This document shows, piece by piece, positions 51,116-58,937 of a stretch of 64,000 nt of DNA. Source of the DNA: Desulfovibrio sp. TomC (GTDB lineage Bacteria > Desulfobacterota > Desulfovibrionia > Desulfovibrionales > Desulfovibrionaceae); NCBI RefSeq assembly GCF_000801335.2, contig NZ_JSEH01000016.1, positions 62,001 to 126,000 on the forward strand, read 5' to 3'. The notes under the pieces were generated by a model. It saw only the letters and a program-made list of their open reading frames with translations, was not told where the DNA came from and did no database searches. Made by a program: the position numbers and the translations under genes. Numbering within the stretch: position 1 is the first letter of the stretch; every line of letters starts with the position of its first letter.

Positions 51116-52306
51116 ATGTTGCCCCTGGATTTCCGTACAGCGATAATACTGTACTTCTTTACCAACCTCTGTATCGCCGCCATGCTGGTCGTGGCCTTTT
51201 CCAATGGCCAGGCCCGGGGCACCCGGCTATGGATCGCCGGGATGGTGATCCAGCTGGCCTCGGCCCCGCTGTTTGTGTTGCGCGGGGTCATTGCCGACAG
51301 CCTGTCCATTATCCTGGGCAACCTGCTTTTCACCCTGGCCTGGAGCTGCTACCTGGCCTCCCTGGACCGATTTTTCGGCAACCGCCGCCAGCCCTGGCTC
51401 TACGCCGCTCCGCTGGTCCTGGCCGCAGCCATCTTCGGCGTCTTCCTGCACGACGCCCGCACCCGCACGGTGCTCGCCAACGGCCTCTACGCCGCGCAAT
51501 GCCTGGCCCTGGCCGCCGTGATCCTGGCCCAATGGGGACGGTTTCGCCGGCGGTTCATCACGACCTTCGCCCTGGGCTACGCGCTGGCCACCGGGGCCTG
51601 CCTGCTGCGGGCGCTGGCCATCCTCCAGAACACCGATCCGACGCCCGACCCCTTTGGCCCGGGGCCGGCCCAGACCGCCTCCCTGCTCCTGTCCGTGCCA
51701 AGCCTCGTGGCCTGCACCCTGGGTTTCGTGCTGCTCCACCGGGAACGCATGGAAGTTGAAATCCGTCGGCTGGCCGAGATTGACCACCTGACCGGGCTGA
51801 CCAACCGGCGCGGCTTCGAGGCCGGCTTTGCCAAGGCCCTGGCCCAGGCGGCAGGAAGCCACTCCTGGACCAGTCTGGCCCTTATTGACCTCGACCGCTT
51901 CAAGGCCATCAACGACCGCCTGGGCCATGCCGCCGGCGACGTGGTGCTGGTGGAACTGGGGCGTATCCTGACCCGGGAGATGGGGCCGGACGACCTGCTG
52001 GCCCGCATCGGGGGCGACGAATTCTGCGTGGTCATGCCGCGCACCCCGCCGGAACAGGCCGCCGCCCTGGCCGAACGCCTGCGCCGGGCCGTGGCCGGCC
52101 ACGACTGGCCGGCTTACGGACTGCCCCAGCCGCTGACCGCCACCATCGGCCTGTCCAGCCGCCGGGGCAGCCGGCAGGACAGCGGCGCGGACTTCCTGCG
52201 CCTGGCCGACATGGCCCTGCTGGCGGCCAAGGACGAAGCCAGAAACACCATACGCCAGGCGGACGCCCCGGCGACCTGCCCCGCCCAGGCCCAGGCTCAG
52301 GCCTGA
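51116..52306 (+). CDS. membrane diguanylate cyclase with 7-TM-like sensor
   Basis: A 396-residue GGDEF protein. The N-terminal about 210 residues hold six or seven hydrophobic spans (TAIILYFFTNLCIAAMLVVA; WLYAAPLVLAAAIFGVFLHD; SLLLSVPSLVACTLGFVLLH), a compact membrane sensor of MASE-like type. The GGDEF domain follows: IDHLTGLTNRRGFEAG, IDLDRFKAINDRLGH and LARIGGDEFCVV, with canonical catalytic residues. The inhibitory site is not kept: the expected RxxD position reads GPDD, so feedback inhibition is probably absent. ATG 51116 has no clear ribosome binding site. It is monocistronic behind the ahcY terminator. Confidence 0.92.
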   Translation: MLPLDFRTAIILYFFTNLCIAAMLVVAFSNGQARGTRLWIAGMVIQLASAPLFVLRGVIADSLSIILGNLLFTLAWSCYLASLDRFFGNRRQPWLYAAPLVLAAAIFGVFLHDARTRTVLANGLYAAQCLALAAVILAQWGRFRRRFITTFALGYALATGACLLRALAILQNTDPTPDPFGPGPAQTASLLLSVPSLVACTLGFVLLHRERMEVEIRRLAEIDHLTGLTNRRGFEAGFAKALAQAAGSHSWTSLALIDLDRFKAINDRLGHAAGDVVLVELGRILTREMGPDDLLARIGGDEFCVVMPRTPPEQAAALAERLRRAVAGHDWPAYGLPQPLTATIGLSSRRGSRQDSGADFLRLADMALLAAKDEARNTIRQADAPATCPAQAQAQA

Positions 52307-52504
52307 ATCGGCCCAAGCGGCACGAAAAAAGTAAAAAACGTGTGCTTTCGCAAGGTTGCTACACTGGCGACAAGTTTGTATGGCTCACATACGGATTTGT
52401 CTGCCCGCTGCGGCAGTGCTTTCGGGAAACACTGTAAATACAGGAGACCAGCCCCTGGCCTGGATATTGTAATGTCCGGGCAAGAAGCCCTCCAAGGACG
52501 TGCC

Positions 52505-52999
52505 GTGAACCAAGCCCCCGAAGACATCGCCTACCGCGCCATCGGCATCCTGCATTCTCCGCACACGGACATTGCCGGCATGCCCATCCAGCCCGTGGGA
52601 GCCCTCGGCATCCTCGGCCATGTGGACGTCCACGCCGATTTCGCCGCCGGTCTCCATGACCTGCAAGGCTTTTCCCATGTGTTCCTCCTGTACCACCTGC
52701 ATCGGGTGAAAGGCTTTGACCTCATGGTGAAACCCTTCCTGGACAACGACCGCCACGGCATCTTCGCCACCCGCTCCCCGTCCCGGCCCAACCCCATCGG
52801 GTTGTCCGTGCTGGAGCTGGCCGGCGTCTGCGGCAACACCGTGCATGTGCGCAATGTCGACATCCTCGACGGCACCCCGGTCCTGGACATCAAACCCTAT
52901 GTGCCGCGCTTTGATGTCTGGCAGGCCGAGCGCACCGGCTGGTTTGCCCACAAGGCTCAAAACGCCGACACCCTGCGCTCCGACGACCGGTTCCGGTAA
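52505..52999 (+). CDS. TrmO/TsaA-like (UPF0066) protein, probable tRNA methyltransferase
   Basis: A protein of about 164 residues. The GTG at 52505 has AAGGA 7 bases upstream and begins VNQAPEDIAYRAIGILHSPH, close to the family N-terminus; an ATG at 52472 is an alternative without ribosome binding site. Family motifs: AIGILHSPHTDIAGMPIQPV, LQGFSHVFLLYHLHR, and FATRSPSRPNPIGLSVLELA followed by DGTPVLDIKPYVPRFD. TrmO members methylate t6A37 of tRNA using SAM; other UPF0066 proteins have unknown acceptors. It stands alone before a dispersed element. Confidence 0.85.
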   Translation: MNQAPEDIAYRAIGILHSPHTDIAGMPIQPVGALGILGHVDVHADFAAGLHDLQGFSHVFLLYHLHRVKGFDLMVKPFLDNDRHGIFATRSPSRPNPIGLSVLELAGVCGNTVHVRNVDILDGTPVLDIKPYVPRFDVWQAERTGWFAHKAQNADTLRSDDRFR

Positions 53000-53040
53000 T
53001 GCCGTGCCCGCAACAACCACGGGTTGCCACTAGCCCTTCC

Positions 53041-53214
53041 CCTTTGTAGTGGTCTGGAGGGCGACCCTCCCCCGGCCGCCGGAGCAGGCGGTGGTCCCCG
53101 TCAAGGCTGTCACGGTCCACGGCCGACCGCATTGCCGGCCAGCACCCAAAACCCCTTGAAAACTTCTCCCTGTGCAGGGGTCCGGGGGGCTACCCTCCCC
53201 CCGGCCGCCGGAGG
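53041..53214 (-). repeat. dispersed hairpin element, copy H, with partial copy
   Basis: A minus-strand full copy (53114-53214): GCCTCCGGCGGCC, CCGGGGGG...CCCCCCGG with an AGGGTAG centre, GGACCCCTGCA, GGGAGAAGTTTTCAAGGGGTTTTGG-type centre, GGCCGGCAATGCGGTCGGCCGTGG-type end. A truncated copy lies at 53041-53085. Unlike most copies it points against both flanking genes, and its GGAGG (53210-53214, plus strand) serves as the ribosome binding site region of the next gene. Confidence 0.72.
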
Positions 53215-53225
53215 CAACAAACACC

Positions 53226-53924
53226 ATGCAGCTTGTCACCGTGGCCGGCCCGCCGTCGTCGGGCAAGACCTCAGTCCTTCTCCGCCTGGCCGCCGTGCTG
53301 GGGTGTCGGAAGTCGACCCTTGGCGTGGTCAAGTTCGACTGTCTGACCAGCCACGACAAGGACGCCTTTGACCGGGCCGGCATCCCCTGTGTGGTGGGAC
53401 TTTCCGGCGCGCTTTGCCCGGACCACTTCTTCGTATGCAACGCCGCCGACGCCCATGCCTGGGGAATTGCCCAGGGCATCGGCGTCCTGGCCATCGAGAG
53501 CGCCGGGCTGTGCAACCGCTGCGCCCCGCACATCGAGGGGGCGCTGGCCGTGTGCGTGGTGGACAACCTGTCCGGCATCGACACCCCGGCCAAGATCGGT
53601 CCCATGCTGCGTCTGGCCGATGTGGTGGTCATCACCAAGGGCGATGTGGTGTCCCAGGCCGAACGCGAGGTGTTCGCCTTCCGGGTGCGCCGGGCCAACC
53701 CCCGGGCCACGGTGCTCTTTGTCAGCGGCTTAACCGGCCAGGGAGCCGAAGCCCTGGCCCATGTGGTGGCCGCCGCGCCCCAGACCCCGGGCATCGACGG
53801 GGCCAATCTGCGTTTTACCATGCCGGCGGCGGTGTGTTCCTACTGCCTGGGCCAACGCAAGATCGGCACGGACCATCAGATGGGCAACGTGCGCAAAATG
53901 GATTTCGGCCGGGAGCAGCCATGA
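53226..53924 (+). CDS. HypB/UreG-like (SIMIBI) GTPase with CxxC motifs
   Basis: A 232-residue P-loop GTPase. Walker A is GPPSSGKTS at residues 8-16. Residues SAGLCNRCAPHIEGALAVCV contain a CxxC in the position where HypB/UreG proteins have their switch region, and VVVITKGDVVSQAE supplies the G4-type base-recognition motif. The C-terminus has CSYCLGQRKIGTDHQMGN, a second CxxC plus His. These cysteines suggest a bound metal or cluster. It starts a three-gene unit with an ABC ATPase (ATGA overlap) and a binding protein. A metal- or cofactor-insertion role for a nearby metalloenzyme is suggested by context only. Confidence 0.78.
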   Translation: MQLVTVAGPPSSGKTSVLLRLAAVLGCRKSTLGVVKFDCLTSHDKDAFDRAGIPCVVGLSGALCPDHFFVCNAADAHAWGIAQGIGVLAIESAGLCNRCAPHIEGALAVCVVDNLSGIDTPAKIGPMLRLADVVVITKGDVVSQAEREVFAFRVRRANPRATVLFVSGLTGQGAEALAHVVAAAPQTPGIDGANLRFTMPAAVCSYCLGQRKIGTDHQMGNVRKMDFGREQP

Positions 53925-54925
53925 CCGACGCCACCGCCCACCCCACCTTTGCCGCCATCTGGCGACAGTCGCCCCCGGCCCGGGATTTCTTCGCCGTCCA
54001 GGGGCTGCCGGCCCCCCGGCCCGACCAGACCCCGGCCGCCTATTTCGCCGCCCTGCCCCCCGAAGCCCTGACCGAAGCGGCCGGCTCGGCCAGTGCTCTG
54101 TCGGCCCGCTTCGAGGCCTTCCTGACCGCGCTTTCACGCCTTACCAACGACGCCCCGACGGTTGCTTCGCTCACCGTGCACGGCGGCCGGGGCAAGGACG
54201 GGCGGCCCGAAACCCTGGACCTGACCCTGGTACCGGGCGACGTGGTGGCCCTGGCCGGTCCCACCGGCTCGGGCAAAAGCCGCTTTCTGGCCGATGTCGA
54301 ATGGCTGGCCGACGCCGACACCCCGACCGGGCGGCGGGTCTTGATCAACGGCCAGCCGGCCGACGCCTCCCGCCGGCTGGCCGCTTCGGGCCGGCTCATT
54401 GCCCAGCTGTCGCAAAACATGCACTTCGTCATGGACCTGACCGTTGGGGAATTTCTCATCGCCCATGCCGAGAGCCGGCTTCTGGCCGACGCCCCGGCGG
54501 CGGCAGCCGAGGTGACCACGCTTGCCAACGAGCTGGCCGGAGAACCGTTTTCCCCGACCACGCCGCTGACCTCCCTTTCCGGCGGCCAGAGCCGGGCGCT
54601 CATGATCGCCGACGTGGCCAGGCTGTGCGCCTCGCCCATTGTGCTGGTGGATGAGATTGAAAACGCCGGCATCGACCGGCGAAAGGCCATTTCGCTTTTA
54701 ACCGGCCACGGCAAGATCGTGCTCATGGCCACCCACGATCCCCTGCTGGCCCTGACCGCCGGCAGGCGACTTGTCTTTGCCGCCGGAGCCGTGGCCGCGG
54801 TTATCGAAACAAGCCCAGAGGAAAAAGCGTCCCTGGCCGCCCTGGCTGCGGCCGACGCCCGCCTGAGCGCCCTGCGCGACGATCTGCGCCTGGGCCGCCA
54901 CCTGCAATTTCCCCGGGAGCCGTGA
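53921..54925 (+). CDS. ABC-type ATPase, stand-alone, of uncharacterised family
   Basis: A 334-residue ATPase coupled by ATGA to the GTPase gene. An N-terminal region of about 80 residues (ARDFFAVQGLPAPRPDQTPA) is not ABC-like. Then follow Walker A GPTGSGKSRFLADV, Q-loop region LIAQLSQNMHFVMDLTVGEF, signature LSGGQSRALMIADVARL, Walker B PIVLVDEIENAGIDRRKA and H-loop MATHDPLLAL. No membrane component is encoded nearby, so it may not be a transporter but an ATP-driven accessory protein of the module. The following gene begins 4 bases after the stop. Confidence 0.82.
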   Translation: MTDATAHPTFAAIWRQSPPARDFFAVQGLPAPRPDQTPAAYFAALPPEALTEAAGSASALSARFEAFLTALSRLTNDAPTVASLTVHGGRGKDGRPETLDLTLVPGDVVALAGPTGSGKSRFLADVEWLADADTPTGRRVLINGQPADASRRLAASGRLIAQLSQNMHFVMDLTVGEFLIAHAESRLLADAPAAAAEVTTLANELAGEPFSPTTPLTSLSGGQSRALMIADVARLCASPIVLVDEIENAGIDRRKAISLLTGHGKIVLMATHDPLLALTAGRRLVFAAGAVAAVIETSPEEKASLAALAAADARLSALRDDLRLGRHLQFPREP

Positions 54926-54929
54926 AACC

Positions 54930-56156
54930 ATGCCCGATACGTTGTCTCTTGATCTGCCGGTCAGCCGGTTTCTGGCCGACCATCCCGCAGCCCGGACCGT
55001 CCTGGCCGAACTGGGGGTGGGGGCCTCCTCCGACGCCGAATTTCTGGCTTCAGCCGCGCCGTTTCTGTCCATGGGCAGCCTGTTGACCATAAACGGCCTG
55101 TCCGCCGCCCTGTTTCTGGCGGCCGTGGACGCCGCCGGCCACGCCGCTAAAGGCCCGGGCGGCATGACGCCGCTTTTTTGCGACGGCTGGACACCGGGCG
55201 GAGCCGGGCTGCGGCTTTTTGCAAGCCTGCCCTGTCCGCTCAAGGCCCCCATGGGCCTTGCCCTGGAAAACCTGCGCGACAGCCTGCCCCCGGGCGCGCC
55301 CTGGCCGCGCCTGTTCATGGACAGCTGCGGCAAACATACGCTCAACGACCTGGCCGCCGGCCTGACCCGGCCCGAAGAAGTGCCGGACATGGTCGTCTCG
55401 GCCGGCTTGAATGGCTTTCTCTCCAGGGCTTTTCGCGACCGCTTTGCCGGCGGCGGCCTTTTGGCCGAACTGCCCCAGGCCATCCACCCGGCCCTGGCCT
55501 CGGCCGGGCTGGCCGATCCGCGCCGGGTCTGCCGCATCTATGCCATAAACCCGCTCGTGCTGGTGGCCGTGCCCTCGCGTCTGGACGGTCTGCCTGTGCC
55601 GCGCTCCTTTGATGCGCTGTTAGACCCGGTCTATGCCGGCAAGATCGGCCTGTGCGGCCCGCCGGAGACGGCCGGCGACTCCACGCTGCTCCTTGACATC
55701 CGCCTGCGCCATGGCCTCGATGCCGTGGCCGACCTGGGCCGGGCCATGCTGTGCGACACCCACCCGGCCCAGATTTTCCGGCCGGCCCCAGGCGTCAAGG
55801 CCCCGCCCATTGGCGTCATGCCGGCCTTTTTCGCCAATGCCGCGCCGCGCCAGGGCGATGTGGAAATCATCTGGCCGGACGGCGGCGCGCTGGCCTCGCC
55901 GCTCTTTGTGATGGTCAAGGAAAAGGCCCAAGACGCCCTGGCCCCGTTGCTCGATTTCTTTCTCGGGCAGGAGACAGCGGCCATCGCCGCCGGCGCGGCC
56001 CTGCCGCCAACCCTGCCCAGGGCCGACGTCAGCCTGCCGCCCGGGGCTTCGGTGCGCTTTCTCGGCTGGGACGTGCTGGAGAGCCAGGACCTCGGACCGC
56101 TTATCGCCGAGTCCGGGGCGGCCTTTGCCACGGCCTATTACGGCAGAAACGGCTAG
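54930..56156 (+). CDS. solute-binding-protein-like protein without signal peptide, DUF1858-like N-terminus
   Basis: A 408-residue protein. The first about 60 residues (LDLPVSRFLADHPAARTVLA, ELGVG) resemble DUF1858/ScdA-N-type helical domains. The remainder has the organisation of type II periplasmic binding proteins, with PRSFDALLDPVYAGKIGLCG, PPETAGDSTLLLDI and IIWPDGGALASPLFVMVKEK, as in ferric or sulfate-type binding proteins. No signal peptide or lipobox is present, so it should stay in the cytoplasm. It closes the GTPase-ABC unit. It may sense or hold a small anion or metal complex for the ATPases. Confidence 0.72.
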   Translation: MPDTLSLDLPVSRFLADHPAARTVLAELGVGASSDAEFLASAAPFLSMGSLLTINGLSAALFLAAVDAAGHAAKGPGGMTPLFCDGWTPGGAGLRLFASLPCPLKAPMGLALENLRDSLPPGAPWPRLFMDSCGKHTLNDLAAGLTRPEEVPDMVVSAGLNGFLSRAFRDRFAGGGLLAELPQAIHPALASAGLADPRRVCRIYAINPLVLVAVPSRLDGLPVPRSFDALLDPVYAGKIGLCGPPETAGDSTLLLDIRLRHGLDAVADLGRAMLCDTHPAQIFRPAPGVKAPPIGVMPAFFANAAPRQGDVEIIWPDGGALASPLFVMVKEKAQDALAPLLDFFLGQETAAIAAGAALPPTLPRADVSLPPGASVRFLGWDVLESQDLGPLIAESGAAFATAYYGRNG

Positions 56157-56173
56157 GACACGGGGGAAAGAGA

Positions 56174-56232
56174 TGCCTCCGGCGGCCAAAGGGACTGAGT
56201 CCCTTTGGAATCCCCTCCTGGGGTACGTTCGA
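56174..56232 (+). repeat. dispersed hairpin element, copy I1 (AAAGGGAC variant)
   Basis: Starts 18 bases behind the stop of the binding-protein gene in the same orientation. It is almost identical to copy G: GCCTCCGGCGGCC, CCAAAGGGACTGAGTCCCTTTGG, AATCCCCTCCTGGGGTACG. Confidence 0.75.
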
Positions 56233-56325
56233 TTTGACAGTGCGCGTTGCCGAGTCGGTGAGCGGCAGTTGCACACGAAAAGATGAGAGGGGCCGTGCCC
56301 GTTGGCACTGGACGGGAAACACCGT

Positions 56326-56385
56326 TGCTCCGGCGGCCGGGGGGATGATCCCCCCGGACCCCTCGACGGGAGATGTTTTTGAGAG
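56326..56385 (+). repeat. dispersed hairpin element, copy I2
   Basis: CTCCGGCGGCC, a GGGGGGATGATCCCCCC hairpin and GGACCCCTCGACGGGAGATG with a T-run (56376-56380), lying between the converging binding-protein gene and the HycB-like gene. In the plus direction it could serve as a terminator for the GTPase-ABC unit. Confidence 0.7.
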
Positions 56386-56392
56386 TGCGCTT

Positions 56393-56932
56393 TCACCCCT
56401 GGGGCTGCGGCAATACCAGGGCGGCCAGCCGTCGTCGGTCGGCGGCCAGACGGGCCAAGGCGGCCGGTTCGTAGAGGGTCAGCGCCCCGGCCGGGCAGAC
56501 GGCCAGACAGGCCGGGCCAACCGGATTGGGCGAATCGGACGGGCGGCCCCGGCACAGGTCGCACTTGCCGGCCACCAGCCGGGCCGGGCCAACGGTGGCC
56601 GGCAGCATGTTCATGGTCCCCACCGGACACACAGCCAGACAGGCCTTGCAACCGGTGCAGGCCGCTTCGACGATGGTAACGGACCGACCGTCGGAGGTGA
56701 TGCAGCCGGCCGGGCAGACCCGGGCACAGGGAGCATCCTCGCACTGGCGGCACTGCACCGGCACGACCAACCCGCCCTCGCGCACAATCGTCAGACGCGG
56801 AGCAAAGCCCGCGCCCTGTTCCATGGCCCGGCCCGGGTCGCAGCCAGCCGGCAAATGGGCCAGGGAGCAGGCGATTTCGCAGGCCCGGCAACCGATGCAG
56901 CAGTCGGGGTCGGCCAGGACAAAGGCGTGCAT
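56393..56932 (-). CDS. HycB-like four-cluster ferredoxin subunit (distal)
   Basis: A 179-residue electron-transfer protein. Four [4Fe-4S] motifs are visible: DCCIGCRACEIAC, CRQCEDAPCARVCPAGC, CTGCKACLAVCPVGT, and CDLC...PACLAVCPAGA. This is the HycB/DmsB/FdhB pattern. The start at 56932 overlaps the hydA stop (ATGA). It is the last gene of the fdhF operon. In hydrogen-dependent CO2 reductase two such small subunits form the wire between hydrogenase and formate dehydrogenase, and this gene is the natural candidate for one of them. Confidence 0.88.
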   Translation of the reverse strand: MHAFVLADPDCCIGCRACEIACSLAHLPAGCDPGRAMEQGAGFAPRLTIVREGGLVVPVQCRQCEDAPCARVCPAGCITSDGRSVTIVEAACTGCKACLAVCPVGTMNMLPATVGPARLVAGKCDLCRGRPSDSPNPVGPACLAVCPAGALTLYEPAALARLAADRRRLAALVLPQPQG

Positions 56933-58344
56933 CAGTCCTGCCCCTCCTCTCCCCTTCCCTGGCCGGCCCCGCCGTAGACGGTGTGGAGCAGCTCGTGGGA
57001 GCGGTGCGAGAGCGGTTTTTCCAAAAATGCGGCGTAGAGTTGAACCACCGCCGGGTTTTCGTGGCTCATCCGCACCGGCAATTCCCGGTCGTGGCAGGAC
57101 AGGGCCTCGCGCCGGGCGGCCACGGCCGCAGCCACATCCACCCCGGGCAAGAGCTTGGGCGTGCCGCCGCCGGCCACGCAGCCGCCCGGACAGCACATCA
57201 CTTCCATGAACTGGAAATCGGCCCGCCCTTCGGCCACGGCAGCCAGCAGCGGCGCGGCATTGGCCAGTCCATTGACGACCACGGCGGCCAAGGCCCGGCC
57301 GCCCAAGGTGAACTCGGCCCGGGACAGGCCCGGCCCGGCCGGTTCAAAGACAATGCCGGACTGGGGCGCGCAAGCCGCCCCGCCATCAACCACGGCCACG
57401 GCCGTGCGCAGGGCCGCTTCCATCACCCCGCCCGAACCACCGAAAATGACCCCGGCCCCGGAATAGCGGCCAAGCGGCGCGTCGAACGGCTCGTCAGGAA
57501 GGCCCGGCAGGTCGATGCCGGCTTCCTTGAGCCAGACCGCCAGCTCGGCCACGGTCAGGACCACGTCCACATCGGCCAGACCGGCCTCCCGGGAGCGCAG
57601 TTCCGGTCGGGCCGCCTCGTACTTCTTGGCCGTACACGGCATGACCGACAGGCTGGCCACCCGGGCGGGGTCGATCCCGTCCAGGGCGGCGGCGTAGCTT
57701 TTAAAGAGCGCCCCGGCCATCTGCTGCGGCGATTTGCACGAGGACAGGTGCGGGATAAGCTTAGGCCAGGCCGTTTCCACATGGCGCACCCAGGCCGGGC
57801 AGCAGGAGGTGAAAAGGGGGAGGGCCGCTCCGGAGTCCAGGCGCGAGAGCAATTCGGCGCTTTCCTCCATGATGGTGACGTCGGCGGCAAACGTGGTGTC
57901 GTAGACTGCGGCAAAGCCCAGGCGGCGCAGGGCGGCGGCCAGCTTGCCCGGGGTCAGCGTCCCGGGCGGCAGGCCGAATTCCTCGGCCAGGGTGACGCGC
58001 ACGGCCGGGGCGCACTGGACCATGGCCACCTTGGAGGCATCGGCTGCAAGGGCCTGGGCAGCGGCCAGATCGCACCGGCTGTAGGCGGCAAAGACCGGGC
58101 CGGCCGTTTCGGGCCGGCCGCGCTCCCGGCAGATGGCCGCGACGTCGTGGGGCGGCTCGTCAAAAGGCGCGGCAAAGGCGGCGCACAGCTGGACGCACTG
58201 GCCGCACAGGACGCAGCGGGCCGCGTCGATGGTTTTGGCCTGTCCGTCCGGGCCGGAAACGGCCCCGACCGGACAGACGGCGGCGCACCGGCCGCAGCCC
58301 GTGCACAGGGTCGGATCAATGGCGATGATGGGACCCGCGGTCAT
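56932..58344 (-). CDS. hydA: [FeFe]-hydrogenase catalytic subunit with fused small-subunit domain
   Basis: A 470-residue [FeFe]-hydrogenase. N-terminal clusters: CTGCGRCAAVCPVGA (residues 14-24) and CVLCGQCVQLC (44-54). H-cluster motifs: L1 TSCCPAW at 179-185, L2 MPCTAKKYEA at 235-244, and L3 EVMCCPGGCVAGGG further on. The C-terminal about 60 residues (LPVRMSHENPAVVQLYAAFL, HRSHELLHTVY) correspond to the iron-hydrogenase small subunit, fused here. No twin-arginine signal is present, so the enzyme is cytoplasmic. Both gene borders overlap neighbours by ATGA, coupling it to fdhF and two HycB-like genes. Maturases HydEFG are not in the window. Confidence 0.95.
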   Translation of the reverse strand: MTAGPIIAIDPTLCTGCGRCAAVCPVGAVSGPDGQAKTIDAARCVLCGQCVQLCAAFAAPFDEPPHDVAAICRERGRPETAGPVFAAYSRCDLAAAQALAADASKVAMVQCAPAVRVTLAEEFGLPPGTLTPGKLAAALRRLGFAAVYDTTFAADVTIMEESAELLSRLDSGAALPLFTSCCPAWVRHVETAWPKLIPHLSSCKSPQQMAGALFKSYAAALDGIDPARVASLSVMPCTAKKYEAARPELRSREAGLADVDVVLTVAELAVWLKEAGIDLPGLPDEPFDAPLGRYSGAGVIFGGSGGVMEAALRTAVAVVDGGAACAPQSGIVFEPAGPGLSRAEFTLGGRALAAVVVNGLANAAPLLAAVAEGRADFQFMEVMCCPGGCVAGGGTPKLLPGVDVAAAVAARREALSCHDRELPVRMSHENPAVVQLYAAFLEKPLSHRSHELLHTVYGGAGQGRGEEGQD

Positions 58345-58937
58345 GACGCCGCCCCCCGGTCGTCCCGGCTTGGCGCACCGGCCAGGGCCAGGGCGGCGGC
58401 CCGGAGACGGTCCTGGCGCAGACGGGCCGGCTCGACGCACTCCAAGGCCCCGGTCGGACAGGCGGCCACGCAGGCCGGACCAGCCGGGCGCTCCCGGCAC
58501 AGATCGCACTTGCTGGCCAGCAGGGCCGGCGTCTCCAGGTAGCCTTCAGGCGCACCCGCATCCACGATGCGGTGCATGACCGGCCGGCCGTTTTCCACCA
58601 CCTCGGCCAGGGCCATGGCCCCGACCGGACAGGCAGCCAGGCAGGTCTTGCAGCCAATACAGCGCCCGGTCACAACCACCACCCCGGAGGCGTCGCAGTG
58701 GATGGCGGCGGTCGGACACACGGCCGCGCACGGGGCGGCCTCGCAGTGGCGGCAGGCCACCGGCAGGCACAACGCCCCCTCCCGCACCAGATACAGGCGC
58801 GGCACGACCGGCCCGCCAAGGCTGCCCACCGTGGCCCCGGCCGGCACATGGGCCGCGCCGCAGGCCAGTTCGCAGGCCCGGCAGCCGATGCAGGCCTCGG
58901 CCCGGGCCACAATAAATGGTCGAAGCGATTGGTTCAT
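58341..58937 (-). CDS. HycB-like four-cluster ferredoxin subunit (proximal)
   Basis: A 198-residue electron-transfer protein with motifs ACIGCRACELAC, CRHCEAAPCAAVCPTAA, CIGCKTCLAACPVGA and CDLCRERPAGPACVAACPTGA, four [4Fe-4S] clusters. It starts at 58937, overlapping the fdhF stop by ATGA, and ends overlapping hydA. It is about 20 residues longer than the distal HycB-like protein, with an Ala/Arg-rich C-terminal helix. Its position directly behind fdhF suggests it contacts the formate dehydrogenase subunit. Confidence 0.9.
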   Translation of the reverse strand: MNQSLRPFIVARAEACIGCRACELACGAAHVPAGATVGSLGGPVVPRLYLVREGALCLPVACRHCEAAPCAAVCPTAAIHCDASGVVVVTGRCIGCKTCLAACPVGAMALAEVVENGRPVMHRIVDAGAPEGYLETPALLASKCDLCRERPAGPACVAACPTGALECVEPARLRQDRLRAAALALAGAPSRDDRGAAS

